From assembly GCA_014799845.1 (NCBI GenBank), contig JAAVHF010000099.1:1-45379 (forward strand): 45,379 nt of DNA. The letters run 5' to 3'. Position 1 is the stretch's first letter; the number at the start of each line of letters is the position of its first letter. Position numbers and translations under genes: made by a program. This document shows positions 1 to 8,433 of this stretch, one piece after another. The notes under the pieces are model-generated. The model did not search any database. It was not told where the DNA came from and was given only the letters and a program-made list of their open reading frames with translations. The stretch is from Oscillibacter sp. (GTDB taxonomy: Bacteria > Bacillota > Clostridia > Oscillospirales > Oscillospiraceae).

Positions 1-61
1 CACTCCGTTCCGTTTCCGGCTAACGCCGAAAACTGCACTTCGTTACTTTGCCCCTCCTCTT

Positions 62-240
62 CCCCACGCGACCCCGTGGGCCGCCTACGGCGGCCTTAGC
101 GCTAAAAGCGCCGTTTTACAGCGCTTCACGGCTGTCGCTGGGCTCGCGTGGGGGCCCCGCATTTCCCGTGTATGGGGCGAAGCGTCTAACCAACGATGTT
201 GTCGGGAATCCCTACCGTACCGCTTTGGGTCCTCCCGGGG
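62..240 (+). repeat. Dispersed structured repeat, copy A
   Basis: When copy B (39136-39356) is reverse-complemented, the two copies share the same order of elements. First comes CCCCGTGGG followed by a GC-rich hairpin and CTTAG, then a second hairpin, then a 64-base core at 177-240. The core begins GCGAAGCGTCT and ends CCCTACCGT-N-CCGCTTTGGGT-N-CTCCCGGGG. By hand count the outer core blocks match at 40 of 42 positions, with no indel across the 64 bases. The first hairpin arms differ in sequence but keep pairing (GCCGCC-TAC-GGCGGC here, GGCGGCC-ATA-GGCCGCC in B). Function unknown. Confidence 0.6.
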
Positions 241-375
241 CAGTCGCGTTAGACGGTCCCCCTTGCAAGGCAGTCTCTCTTTAACAGGCCGGCAGGCGGA
301 GTTCTTCAAGCGCCAAGCCGCCGGAAGGACAACTACTTGTTCGGAGGCATGTGCAGCTCTTCATCTTCACCCAAT

Positions 376-601
376 GTCCGCGGACACCCCCGTATAGGGA
401 AGCGGCACGAACGTGCCGCCCCGTCACGATTGTGCACGGCCACTCGATGTGGCCGTTGCAGAATCAAGGGAGTCTTGAACCGTAGGTTCAAGCGCGTTTT
501 TGCCTACTTTTGTCGCGGGACAAAAGTAGGCGCGGGGCCGGGGCTGCGTAAGCCCCGGGGTATCGAATCGAAACATTTTCCGTTCGCGCCCGAAGGGCGC
601 G
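376..601. repeat. Train of short perfect hairpins
   Basis: Consecutive inverted repeats with different sequences: a GTCCGCGGAC palindrome (376-385), arms 402-408/413-419, arms 436-443/449-456, arms 474-481/485-492, 13-bp arms 502-514/519-531 (GCCTACTTTTGTC), and arms 585-591/595-601. They lie downstream of rplI on its strand and may act in termination or mRNA end protection, but none has a proper T tract. Similar trains occur at 7474-7603, 10802-10948 and 45168-45255. Confidence 0.65.
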
Positions 602-605
602 AAGA

Positions 606-1055
606 TCACTTCTCTTCCACCACCATCACGTAGATCGTCCCGGAAACCTCATATCCCAGCTTAGCCTTCAATTCATAACTCCCATACGCTTTGATGGGCT
701 CATCCATCACGATCTTCTGCTTGGCAAGCTCAATGCCGAATTGAGCTTGCAGCGCGTCAGAAACCTCCTTGCTGGTCACCGCGCCAAACAGCTTGCCGTT
801 GGCCCCGGCCCGGGCCGTCACCTTGACGGGAGAGTTCTTCAATTTCTCCACCATGGCCTCCGCCTCGGCCTTGAGGCGGGCGTCCTCCGCCTTTTTGGCC
901 TTCTCCCGCAGCTTCATGGTGTTCACCGCGTCCGCCGTGGCGGGCACCGCCAGCTTCCGGGGCAGAAGGAAGTTCCGGGCATAGCCCTCCGCTACCTCGA
1001 TCATCTGGCCCTTTTTGCCCTGGCCCCGTACGTCCTGCTGTAAAATCACTTTCAT
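606..1055 (-). CDS. rplI: 50S ribosomal protein L9
   Basis: A 149-residue protein, the usual bacterial L9 length. It begins [17 protein letters not shown], the conserved N-terminal rRNA-binding domain, followed by the long connecting helix rich in Lys, Glu and Ala and a C-terminal domain. L9 binds 23S rRNA at the base of the L1 stalk and helps maintain reading frame. The ATG at 1055 was chosen over a longer frame because AGGAGG lies 9 bases upstream and L9 proteins start at this Met. It follows gdpP by 62 bases on the same strand; gdpP-rplI is a conserved Firmicute pairing, so they are probably cotranscribed. Confidence 0.97.
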   Translation of the reverse strand: MKVILQQDVRGQGKKGQMIEVAEGYARNFLLPRKLAVPATADAVNTMKLREKAKKAEDARLKAEAEAMVEKLKNSPVKVTARAGANGKLFGAVTSKEVSDALQAQFGIELAKQKIVMDEPIKAYGSYELKAKLGYEVSGTIYVMVVEEK

Positions 1056-1117
1056 GGTGTTGTTCCTCCTAGATTTATTTCCTGTGTTCCTCGGGAACGG
1101 CGAGAGCCGGCCCCCGG

Positions 1118-3100
1118 TCAAGAAGCGTAATAATTATTGATGGAATCCATCAGCCGGCGGCGGACCTCCTCCAGGGTGCTGTCCGGCACGTGGCCGCCCG
1201 CCGAGGTGCCGTTGCCGCCGCCGCCCAGGCGCTCCAGGATCACCTGTACGTTGATCTCACCCAGAGAGCGGCCCGACATGGACACGCCGTTCCCCTGACG
1301 GTAGAGGACGATGGACGCCTGGACCCCCTGGAGGGTCAGCAGATCGTCGGCGGCCTTGGCCGCGGTGACCCGGCTGACCTCGTTGCGGGCCACCGCCACG
1401 GCAATGTCCCCGTGGACCATCTGGGCCTCCCGGATGATCTCATAGCGCTGGATCATGCTGGGCAGGTCGCTCTGGAAATACCGGCGGACCTCGTAGGTAT
1501 CCGCCCCCGCGCGGCGGAGGAAGGCCGCCGCCTCAAAGGTCCGGCTCCCCGCCCGCATCATGAAGTTCTTGGTATCCAGCACGATGCCCGCCAGCATGGC
1601 CTCCGCCTCGCCCCGCAGCAGATCGCTGGGCTCCACCAGGTATTGCAGCAGCTCCGTCACCAGCTCCGAGGCGGAGGAGGCGTAGGGCTCGTGGAAATTC
1701 AGCGCCGCGTTTTCAATGTAGGTGGACGCGCGGCGGTGGTGGTCGATCACCGCCACCCGGTTGCAGGCGTCCAGCAGCTGGCGGTTCTCCACCATGTCCG
1801 GACGGTTGGTATCCACCACCACCAGCAGGGCGCCCGGCTGGGCGTGGATAAAGGCGTCGGGGCCGCTGATGAACACGTCCTCATATTCCGGCAGCTCGCT
1901 GAGCTTCCGGACCAGGGGGCGGGCGTTGTTGCCCTCCATGTCGATGACGATCTGGGCTTTTTTCCCTTTTTTCCGGGCGGCGCAGCAGATGCCTGCCGCC
2001 GCGCCCACGGCGTCCATGTCCGCGTACTCGTGGCCCATGACGTAGACCTGCCCCGCGTCGGCGATCAGCTCGCCCAGGGCGTTGGCCATGACCCGGCTCT
2101 TGACCTTGGTCCGCTTCTCCGTGGACTTGGAGCGGCCTCCGTAGAACTGGAAGTCCAGGCTGTCCTTCACCACCGCCTGGTCGCCGCCCCGGCTGAGGGC
2201 CATTTCGATGGACTTCTCCGCCCAGCGGAAGGCCTCCTCATAGCTGCTGCAGTCCTTGCCCACGCCGATGGACAGGGAGGCGCTTACGCCGTCCTCGCTG
2301 ACCACCTGGTGGATGGATTCCAGCACGGAGAATTTCTCCTCCACCATATGCTGAAACCAGTGCTCGTCACAGAGGAACAGGTTGCGGTCCCGGGTATATT
2401 TCAGCAGCAGCCCTCCCGACCCGCTGCCCCAGACGCTCAGCTGCTCGTCGATCCTGGCGCGGATGGCGCTTTTCGCCGCCTCGCTGCCGGCCTTCATCAG
2501 CTCCTCGTAGTTATCCACCACCAGCAGGCAGAGCACCGGCCGGGTCGCCTCATACAGCTCCTCGATCTGTTTGCTCTCGGTAACGTCGATGAAATAGGCG
2601 GTGACGACCTGCTCCTGACCGGCGATCTTGCTGGCCGCGCCGAATACGCGGCAGGTACGGCCGGCGATCTGGGTCAGCTCTCCGCTCCCTTCCCCCGCCG
2701 CGCCGCTCAAAAGATAGCTGTAATCAAAATCGGGGGCTATCTCGCCGATGCGCATGCTGAACACATCGTCCTGTCCGCCGGAGAGGCCGGCGAAGCCGTC
2801 GTTGGCCCAGATGATCTCCCCGTTGTCCGCCCGGAACACCACTACTGGCAGGGGCGTGTTGAGCATACTGTTTTTGCTGATGGAATCCGGTCCGCCGGCG
2901 ATGGTCTCAATATACTGCATCACGTTGCGCCTGCGGCGCGCCCGCTGGCGGCGGTGGTAGACGTACAGCACCGCCATGGCAGCGGCCTCCACCGCCGCCA
3001 GCAGCGGCTGGACGGTTACGGTCAGGGCCACGAACAGGGCCAGACATAAAAAGTACAGCTGCAAATTCGGCTCGATCAGCCGGGACAGCTTTCTGTGCAT
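1118..3100 (-). CDS. gdpP: Cyclic-di-AMP phosphodiesterase (GdpP/YybT type)
   Basis: A 660-residue membrane protein. Two N-terminal hydrophobic segments (about 12-50) precede a PAS-like domain ([13 protein letters not shown], about 80-150), a degenerate GGDEF-like domain (about 175-310, lacking GGDEF) and a C-terminal DHH/DHHA1 phosphoesterase. DHH motifs are visible: [15 protein letters not shown] and the signature IDHHRR; the DHHA1 part has [12 protein letters not shown]. The family hydrolyses c-di-AMP to pApA and so affects wall, potassium and stress homeostasis. The ATG at 3100 was preferred over an upstream in-frame start because of a GGAAGAGGGG-type site and the fit of the membrane anchor. 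It is transcribed with rplI from a promoter at 3214-3242. Confidence 0.93.
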   Translation of the reverse strand: MHRKLSRLIEPNLQLYFLCLALFVALTVTVQPLLAAVEAAAMAVLYVYHRRQRARRRRNVMQYIETIAGGPDSISKNSMLNTPLPVVVFRADNGEIIWANDGFAGLSGGQDDVFSMRIGEIAPDFDYSYLLSGAAGEGSGELTQIAGRTCRVFGAASKIAGQEQVVTAYFIDVTESKQIEELYEATRPVLCLLVVDNYEELMKAGSEAAKSAIRARIDEQLSVWGSGSGGLLLKYTRDRNLFLCDEHWFQHMVEEKFSVLESIHQVVSEDGVSASLSIGVGKDCSSYEEAFRWAEKSIEMALSRGGDQAVVKDSLDFQFYGGRSKSTEKRTKVKSRVMANALGELIADAGQVYVMGHEYADMDAVGAAAGICCAARKKGKKAQIVIDMEGNNARPLVRKLSELPEYEDVFISGPDAFIHAQPGALLVVVDTNRPDMVENRQLLDACNRVAVIDHHRRASTYIENAALNFHEPYASSASELVTELLQYLVEPSDLLRGEAEAMLAGIVLDTKNFMMRAGSRTFEAAAFLRRAGADTYEVRRYFQSDLPSMIQRYEIIREAQMVHGDIAVAVARNEVSRVTAAKAADDLLTLQGVQASIVLYRQGNGVSMSGRSLGEINVQVILERLGGGGNGTSAGGHVPDSTLEEVRRRLMDSINNYYAS

Positions 3101-3213
3101 AGCAGGCTCCCCTCTTCCCCCGGCCGCCTGACGCGGCCGCAAAACATAGGCCGGCATACCGCAAATAGGGTTTCGGCCGACAGATTTTCTGACTTGTCAC
3201 AACAATAAATAAT

Positions 3214-3242
3214 ATTATAGCACAAACTGGAAGCTCTGACAA
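3214..3242 (-). promoter_or_regulatory. Sigma-A-type promoter for gdpP-rplI
   Basis: On the minus strand: -35 TTGTCA (3237-3242), a 17-base spacer and -10 TATAAT (3214-3219), about 110 bases upstream of the gdpP start. Divergent from the promoter at 3293-3321. Confidence 0.75.
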
Positions 3243-3292
3243 GGAAAGTTTCCCCACCGTTTGGATAAATGTATGGTAAAACGCGGTAGTCC

Positions 3293-3321
3293 TTGCATTT
3301 TCTCTCCGCTTCTTGTATAAT
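3293..3321 (+). promoter_or_regulatory. Sigma-A-type promoter for the 3357 gene
   Basis: -35 TTGCAT (3293-3298), a 17-base spacer and -10 TATAAT (3316-3321). The expected start point, near 3328, is just upstream of the ribosome binding site at 3342-3350. Confidence 0.75.
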
Positions 3322-3356
3322 ACCCAACAGCGTAATGATTGAGGAGGAGGCAAACA

Positions 3357-3626
3357 GTGCAGATCATTGTAACCAACGGTCCCCTCTCCGAGAGAGAACA
3401 GGACGCCTATGTCCGTCAGATCACCAGGAAAATCCCCCCCAGCGCCATCGAAAAGCTCTATCTGGACGTCCACGAGGACTATGTGGACGTCCGCTATACC
3501 CTCCACCGCTATCGGGAACTGCGGAAGATGGGCGGCTACTGCATCAGCGAACCGGACACCTGGAACGGCGCCAAGCAGGCCGAACTCCGGGACATGGTGC
3601 CCCACCGGTTCGGGGAGGATGATTAA
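3357..3626 (+). CDS. Small protein resembling a class III RNR (NrdD) C-terminal segment
   Basis: An 89-residue protein starting at GTG 3357. The upstream TTG at 3339 is rejected because the Shine-Dalgarno run AGGAGGAGG (3342-3350) would lie inside it. The C-terminal half reads RKMGGYCISEPDTWNGAKQAE, which resembles the tail of anaerobic ribonucleotide reductases (GY...WN.xKQAE...D.V.H) around the glycyl-radical region. The Cys-rich zinc site and the RxxGYL-type radical loop of a full enzyme are not present. It is not an NrdD by itself, and whether it is a standalone remnant or a regulator cannot be told. Its stop abuts the GTG of the next gene, so the two form an operon. Confidence 0.6.
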   Translation: MQIIVTNGPLSEREQDAYVRQITRKIPPSAIEKLYLDVHEDYVDVRYTLHRYRELRKMGGYCISEPDTWNGAKQAELRDMVPHRFGEDD

Positions 3627-4973
3627 GTGAAGCGCAAGACGGCCGCGCGGCTGCTTCTGATATGCCTGCTCTGCCTGCTCTCCGCCTGCGGGAAGGCGGA
3701 ACCGGCGGAGACGGCGTGGAGCGAGGCCCAGATGGCCCGGGCTGTCTGGGATTCCCAGGGCGGGGCGGAGGAAGCGGGTGCGCTTCTGTTTGGCGGCGGG
3801 GATTTTACCGCTTACATCTCCGAGTACTACCAAATACCGCCGGACAGCGTCCTGGGAGGCGCCATCCTCTACGCCGGGGGCGTCTCCGCCCAGGAGGTGG
3901 CCGTGCTGCGCCTGGCGGACGCGGAAGCTGCGGACGGAGCGGAGAAAGCGCTGCAGCGCTACATAAACGACCGGGCCGGGGCTTTTGCCGGCTACGCGCC
4001 GGAGCAGTACGCCATTGTGGAGAACTCCGGGACCGCCGGCCGCGGGCAGTACGCCGTACTGCTGATCTGTCCGGACCAGCGGGCGGCTCTGGACGCCTTT
4101 GCCGCCTGTTTTACCGCCGCTCCGCCGGCCGGGGAGCCCTCCTTCGCGTCCGCCGGCCAGCCCGACCCTCCCGCAAAGCCGGAAGCGGAGACTCCTCCGC
4201 CGCCGGAGGAGCCGGAACCGGCGGAAGAACCTGCTGCATCGGAAGAACCGCCTGCTCAGCCGCCGGACGAGTCCCCGGAGATCCCCCGGGAGGAGACGGA
4301 GCCGGAATCGGAGACTGTTCCCGAACCGGAGGCCGAACCGGAAGCCGAACCGGAACCCCGGCCTGAACCTGAGCCCGAACCCGAGCCGCAGGGCCCCTGG
4401 AGCTATGACCGGGAGCGCATTGTGAGCGCCTGGAGCAGCGGAAACCGGGACGGCCTGCGGGAGCAGGACCTGGACATTCTGGAGGTACTGGACGGCATCC
4501 CGGCTCTGACGGACGGGACGCTGTCGGACTATGAGCGGGAACTGGCCCTTCACGACTGGATGATCGACTGGGCGGAGTACGACCCCGGCGCTCTCAGCAA
4601 CAACCCCCGGGGCGAGCCCCTGCCGGACAACGACAACCCCTACGGCTTCCTCACCGGGAGGAAGGGCATCTGCCGGGGCTACGCCTCCACCTTTCAGCTG
4701 CTGATGGAGCTGTCCGGCATTGAATGCGTGACGGTTGACGGCGCGTCCCACGCCGGCACGGCGGAGCACGCCTGGAACCTGGTGCGGCTGGACGGCGACT
4801 GGTACGCCGTGGACGCCACGTGGGATGATCCGGTGACCTCCGTCCCCGTCCTGCCCTTTGTGGCCCACATGTATTTCAATGTAACCAGCGAATTTCTCCG
4901 CCAGACCGACCACCAATGGGACGAAGCCGCCGTTCCGGAGGCGGAGGGGACCGCCCTGGTCTGGGTCTCCTGA
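3627..4973 (+). CDS. Lipoprotein with DUF4358-like and transglutaminase-like domains
   Basis: A 448-residue protein starting at GTG 3627 directly after the previous stop codon, with GGGGAGGA upstream. A signal peptide ends in the lipobox LLSAC, giving a lipidated Cys21. Residues about 30-165 look like DUF4358, a domain seen in clostridial lipoproteins. A linker of about 100 residues is extremely rich in Pro and Glu (PEPE repeats). The C-terminal domain (about 290-440) carries the transglutaminase-like triad: Cys in GICRGYAS, His in EHAWNL and Asp in VDATWDD. It probably acts outside the membrane, spanning the wall on the PE linker, as a protease or amidase-like enzyme. The substrate is unknown. 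Confidence 0.85.
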   Translation: MKRKTAARLLLICLLCLLSACGKAEPAETAWSEAQMARAVWDSQGGAEEAGALLFGGGDFTAYISEYYQIPPDSVLGGAILYAGGVSAQEVAVLRLADAEAADGAEKALQRYINDRAGAFAGYAPEQYAIVENSGTAGRGQYAVLLICPDQRAALDAFAACFTAAPPAGEPSFASAGQPDPPAKPEAETPPPPEEPEPAEEPAASEEPPAQPPDESPEIPREETEPESETVPEPEAEPEAEPEPRPEPEPEPEPQGPWSYDRERIVSAWSSGNRDGLREQDLDILEVLDGIPALTDGTLSDYERELALHDWMIDWAEYDPGALSNNPRGEPLPDNDNPYGFLTGRKGICRGYASTFQLLMELSGIECVTVDGASHAGTAEHAWNLVRLDGDWYAVDATWDDPVTSVPVLPFVAHMYFNVTSEFLRQTDHQWDEAAVPEAEGTALVWVS

Positions 4974-5014
4974 CAAATTGTCAGAAAAAATCTGCTTATT
5001 CACAGAACTTTTAC

Positions 5015-5043
5015 TTGCGAAATAGGATACATTCGAGTATACT
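5015..5043 (+). promoter_or_regulatory. Promoter for the PpiC-type foldase gene
   Basis: -35 TTGCGA (5015-5020), a 17-base spacer and -10 TATACT (5038-5043). The leader of about 105 bases contains a stem formed by TGCCCC and GGGGCA around an inner CGGC...GCCG (about 5053-5082), which could be a structural or regulatory hairpin. Confidence 0.65.
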
Positions 5044-5154
5044 ATAGTTTGTTGCCCCAAAACGGCGAATATGCCGGGGGCAGATCACAAAGGTTACCGC
5101 CGTCACTTTCCACTCTATCCGGCGGCAGAAAATTTTGGAAGGAATGAACAACAC

Positions 5155-6648
5155 ATGAGCGCATCCAGAGAAAAGAAAAAGCGCCAGGAGCTTCTGGCCA
5201 ACGGCACCGTCGATCCCAAAGCGGCCCGTGAAGCGGAGAAGAAGGCCGCCGAGCGCAAGTCCAACATCCTCTATGGCACCATTGCCGCCGTTTTCGTCAT
5301 CGTGACGGTGGCCCTGCTGGTCTACAATTCCGGCATTATCCAGCGCAATCAGACCGCCGTCACCATCGACGGGGAGAAGTACACTGTGGCTGAGACCAGC
5401 TACTACTACAATCAGGTTTACCAGAACTACGCCAGCTTCTACAGCGCCCTGGGCATGGACCCCACCGGTCTGAAGTCCCAGCCCTACGGGGATGACGGCT
5501 CCACCTATGACGATTTCTTCAAGGAGTCCGCCGTTGACAGCATGAAGTATATTCACGCCGCCGTCAAGGCCGCCAAAGCGGCAAACATCACCCTGGACAG
5601 CGATGACGAGGCCGATGTAAAGGCCAATCTGGACAGCATGAAGTCCGCCGCCGCCCAGTACGGCTACAGCTACGGCGCCTATGTGAAGGCGATGTACGGT
5701 TCCACCGTCACCGCTTCCGTGGTGGAGTCCTGCCTGCGGGACCAGATCCTGGCCAGCAAGTACGCCTCCCACTACAGCGACGAGAATTTTGTCTACACGG
5801 ATGATGAAATTCTCGCTTATTACAATGAGCACAAGGACACCTATGATCTGATCGATGGCGCTTACGTCACCGTCAGCGGCGCTCCCGAGGCCAAGACCGA
5901 CGACGAGGGCAACGCTATCGAGGCCACCGACGAGGAGAAGTCTGCCGCCATGGACGGCGCCAAGATGGCTGCCGACGAGATCCTGCATGCTTTCAATGCC
6001 GGTCAGAGTCTGGAGCAGTTGGCCGAGACCAAGGACATTCCTTACTCCACCACGATTTCCAGCGCCTCCACCGTATACGGCCAGTGGTTCTATGACGAGG
6101 CCCGCAAGGGCGGCGATGCCGACGTCATTGTGGACGAGGCCTCCAGCTGCTACTATGTGGCCGTGTTCAACAGCCGCGAGCGGGACAACGCGCTGGACTA
6201 CAGCGTCCGCCACATCCTGGTGACGGCGGACAACCTGAATCTGGCCGATGGCGAGGAAGCCACCAACGAGCAGATCGAGGCCAAGGCCAACGAGATCCTG
6301 GCCTCCTGGGACGGCACCGAGGAAGGCTTCGCCAACCTGGCCAAGGCCAACTCTCAGGACGGCAACGCCGCTGAGGGCGGTATTTACGAGAACGTGCCCA
6401 AGGGCCAGATGGTCGCCGCCTTCCAGGACTGGTGCTATGAGGACGGCCGCCAGAGCGGCGACACCGGCATCGTCCAGACCAGCTACGGCTATCACATCAT
6501 GTACTTCGTGGGCTACGGCAGCACCGAGTATTGGCACTACGCCTGCGAGAACGCTCTGCGCAGTGATGCCCAGAGCGCCTGGCAGACCGAACTCACCAAC
6601 TCCGCCACCGCCGAGATCAACGAAAGCGGCATGAAGAACGTCGGCTGA
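5155..6648 (+). CDS. Membrane-anchored peptidyl-prolyl isomerase (SurA/PrsA-like)
   Basis: A 497-residue protein. A charged cytoplasmic N-terminus (about 1-38) is followed by one membrane segment (SNILYGTIAAVFVIVTVALL, about 37-58) and an extracellular SurA-N-like helical region. A PpiC parvulin-type rotamase domain occupies about 345-480, with signatures VRHILV, FANLAKANSQD and the closing TSYGYHIMYF. There is no lipobox, so it is a type II membrane protein rather than a PrsA lipoprotein. It should assist folding of exported proteins. The ATG at 5155 is preceded by GGAAGGA; the longer frame from 5071 lacks a site. It ends at a strong terminator (6666-6705), and its own promoter suggests a monocistronic unit. 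Confidence 0.87.
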   Translation: MSASREKKKRQELLANGTVDPKAAREAEKKAAERKSNILYGTIAAVFVIVTVALLVYNSGIIQRNQTAVTIDGEKYTVAETSYYYNQVYQNYASFYSALGMDPTGLKSQPYGDDGSTYDDFFKESAVDSMKYIHAAVKAAKAANITLDSDDEADVKANLDSMKSAAAQYGYSYGAYVKAMYGSTVTASVVESCLRDQILASKYASHYSDENFVYTDDEILAYYNEHKDTYDLIDGAYVTVSGAPEAKTDDEGNAIEATDEEKSAAMDGAKMAADEILHAFNAGQSLEQLAETKDIPYSTTISSASTVYGQWFYDEARKGGDADVIVDEASSCYYVAVFNSRERDNALDYSVRHILVTADNLNLADGEEATNEQIEAKANEILASWDGTEEGFANLAKANSQDGNAAEGGIYENVPKGQMVAAFQDWCYEDGRQSGDTGIVQTSYGYHIMYFVGYGSTEYWHYACENALRSDAQSAWQTELTNSATAEINESGMKNVG

Positions 6649-6665
6649 CATCCCCTTACTGCTGT

Positions 6666-6705
6666 GCGGCCCCGGAGGAGCTTACTCCGGGGCCGCTGGT
6701 TTTTG
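6666..6705 (+). terminator. Rho-independent terminator after the foldase gene
   Basis: A perfect 12-bp stem, GCGGCCCCGGAG (6666-6677) with CTCCGGGGCCGC (6685-6696), a 7-base loop, then TGGTTTTT. Confidence 0.9.
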
Positions 6706-6901
6706 CGTTTTGGGCATACATACTTTTTCTTGAAAGTTAAAGGTATCAACCGCCAGAAGCCCTTGTATTGCAGCGGTTTCATGGGGTTAGGCAGTGATTG
6801 GTACACAAAAAGTACATAAGTAATTTATATTCGCCAGAATGACAAATCGTTGGTTTGCTGAGTGTTATCCAGGATAGATATACTTAATGGAGGTAATCAT
6901 C

Positions 6902-7258
6902 ATGTATTATTCTTATGTTATGGGAATTAGCGATAGAATCCTTGCTTTGAGAGACAGTGGTTTTATCATTGAGCAATTTGGTGACAATTATGGTGTCGCA
7001 TTTCCGAAGGGAAAAGCTGATGAATGGGAACAATTTATAAGCCAATATTTAGAGTTAGGTTATTGGAATGAGTATCTTTCAGATGATGGGGTCATTTTCT
7101 TATTCCATCTTGAAGATGGGTTAAGGAGATATGTTGTAAAAGATTATAAGAATGATGAAGTCCTATCTTTGTGTGAAAATCTTTGCGAATGCAAATTCAA
7201 TTCACTAAAGGATATGTTAAGGGAAAACCATTATTATTGTGATAAGATAGAACAATAA
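6902..7258 (+). CDS. Unknown protein in an AT-rich islet
   Basis: A 118-residue acidic soluble protein starting MYYSYVMGISDRI; not recognised. The start at 6902 is used because the ATG at 6887 overlaps the Shine-Dalgarno GGAGG (6889-6893). It has many Tyr, Asp, Glu and Asn residues, a Cys pair (LCENLCECKF) and no membrane segment or signal peptide. Base composition and codon use (AT-rich third positions) differ sharply from all neighbours, which points to horizontal acquisition. Small, acidic, AT-rich orphan genes of this kind are often immunity or defence-related, but nothing in the sequence proves that. A TTGCTG/TATACT pair at 6855-6884 would start transcription inside the Shine-Dalgarno and is not accepted as its promoter. 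Confidence 0.7.
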   Translation: MYYSYVMGISDRILALRDSGFIIEQFGDNYGVAFPKGKADEWEQFISQYLELGYWNEYLSDDGVIFLFHLEDGLRRYVVKDYKNDEVLSLCENLCECKFNSLKDMLRENHYYCDKIEQ

Positions 7259-7668
7259 CTTTCGGTTTATAGGAAAAATGTCAAACTGATATTTCCCTAT
7301 ACAAGGAACGTAGAGTACACAACTTTGTACACAATTGAATCTGTTTTTAGCCGCGTAAAATTGTATGCACAGAAGTAATTGAAACCTGGAAATGCTTGAA
7401 ATTACACGACATTGAATAAGGCTAAACCAGTGTTCCTATAATTGAAAGAAAAAGTATCAAAAAGAACTTTTTTGGCGGAACTTTGTTCCGCCTGTCGGGT
7501 GCCGCGTTATGCGCTTTCTGCGGACCGGTAGTGCCCAGGCGCGAAGCGTCCGCTTCGCGCCGATAAGGGTGGTCTGAATTCGACCGTGCGGCTCACGCCG
7601 CACTGGGGGGGGCGCGCCTAAATCGCTGCCATTCTGACTTGTTGGCGATTTATTGGGAGGATTCATCA
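7259..7668. other. Intergenic region, AT-rich then GC-rich hairpins
   Basis: No gene is seen. The first 200 bases keep the AT-rich composition of the islet and include two GTACACAA-like words near 7315-7335. The sequence becomes GC-rich at about 7470 and carries the hairpin train 7474-7603. A possible -10 TATAAT occurs at about 7437-7442, with only a poorly spaced -35. Confidence 0.5.
7474..7603. repeat. Train of three perfect hairpins
   Basis: Arms 7474-7481/7485-7492 (GGCGGAAC), 7538-7548/7551-7561 (GGCGCGAAGCG, 11 bp with a 2-base loop) and 7586-7592/7597-7603 (GTGCGGC). The sequences differ from one another; the architecture matches the other hairpin trains in the window. Confidence 0.7.
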
Positions 7669-8433
7669 ATGACGGAAAGATTTTTACGAAACGAGATGCT
7701 GCTGGGGCCCGCCGCCATGGAGAAGCTGGCCCGGTCCCACGTCTGCGTGGTAGGGCTGGGCGGCGTAGGGAGCTGGGCGGCGGAAGCGCTGGCCCGTGCC
7801 GGCGTGGGGGAACTGACCCTTATCGACCAGGACGAGTACGGCGAGAGCAACATCAACCGCCAGCTGGGCGCTCTGACCTCCACCATTGGCCGGCCCAAAG
7901 CCGAGGCCATGGCGGCGCGGGTTCTGGATGTCAACCCCGCCTGCGCTGTCCACCCCATTATCGGCAAGTACGACAGGGGGGACAACGGGCGATTCTGGGG
8001 GCCTTACGACCTTGTTGTGGACTGCATCGACCTGGTCGCCTGCAAGGTGGACCTGATCTGTCAGGCCATAGACCGGGAGATCCCGATTCTCTCCGCCCTG
8101 GGTACCGGCAACAAGCTGGACCCGTCCCTGCTGGAGGTGACGGACCTGTCCAAAACCTACGGCTGTCCTCTGGCCCGGGTCATGCGCCGGGAACTGGGCC
8201 GCCGGGGCGTGAAGCACCTGAAGGTCGTCTACAGCCCCGAGGAGCCGGCTTACTGCGCCCAGCTGGAGACCCCGCCGCCGGGACGGCGGAGCGTCCCCGG
8301 CAGCGTCCCCTGGGTGCCCCCGGTGGCCGGACTGCTCCTGGGCGGCGCGGCGGTGATGGAGCTTATCGGGGACCTGATCCCGGAAAAGGAAGACAATCAC
8401 TCCCTGAAAGAGCATATGGAGGAAACGCCATGA
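7669..8433 (+). CDS. tcdA: tRNA threonylcarbamoyladenosine dehydratase (TcdA/CsdL)
   Basis: A 254-residue ThiF/E1-like enzyme. The nucleotide-binding loop GLGGVGS lies at residues 29-35, followed by the adenylation-fold signatures DQDEYGESNINRQ and the Asp of VVDCID. It uses ATP to cyclise t6A37 in ANN-decoding tRNAs to ct6A. The length and the C-terminal GSVPWVPPVAG segment fit TcdA rather than MoeB or ThiF, which carry Cys-rich zinc sites not seen here. ATG 7669 was chosen for GGGAGG upstream. It overlaps the GNAT gene by 4 bases (ATGA), so the two are translationally coupled. Confidence 0.9.
   Translation: MTERFLRNEMLLGPAAMEKLARSHVCVVGLGGVGSWAAEALARAGVGELTLIDQDEYGESNINRQLGALTSTIGRPKAEAMAARVLDVNPACAVHPIIGKYDRGDNGRFWGPYDLVVDCIDLVACKVDLICQAIDREIPILSALGTGNKLDPSLLEVTDLSKTYGCPLARVMRRELGRRGVKHLKVVYSPEEPAYCAQLETPPPGRRSVPGSVPWVPPVAGLLLGGAAVMELIGDLIPEKEDNHSLKEHMEETP

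Larger units (their letters stand above)
1..605. other. Gene-free region with repeat copy and hairpin train
   Basis: No convincing gene is seen. The open frames here are short, low-complexity and lack ribosome binding sites. The left part (about 62-240) is one copy of a dispersed structured repeat whose other copy lies inverted at 39136-39356. The right part (376-601) is a run of short perfect hairpins with unrelated sequences, ending just past the rplI stop codon. I see no rRNA, tRNA or clear promoter. Confidence 0.6.

Noticed and set aside
376-601. CRISPR array
   Set aside because: The repeats are single hairpins of different sequence and irregular spacing, with no identical direct repeats and no cas genes.
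1190-3049. 619-codon open frame on the plus strand opposite gdpP
   Set aside because: It is the antisense shadow of gdpP in GC-rich DNA, has no ribosome binding site and shows low-complexity His/Ala/Gly composition.
2907-5060. 717-codon minus-strand open frame opposite the lipoprotein gene
   Set aside because: Its Arg-rich repeats are the reverse complement of the Pro/Glu linker; the plus-strand gene has lipobox and domain support.
6855-6884. Promoter for the 6902 gene (TTGCTG/TATACT)
   Set aside because: Transcription would begin in the Shine-Dalgarno of the gene.
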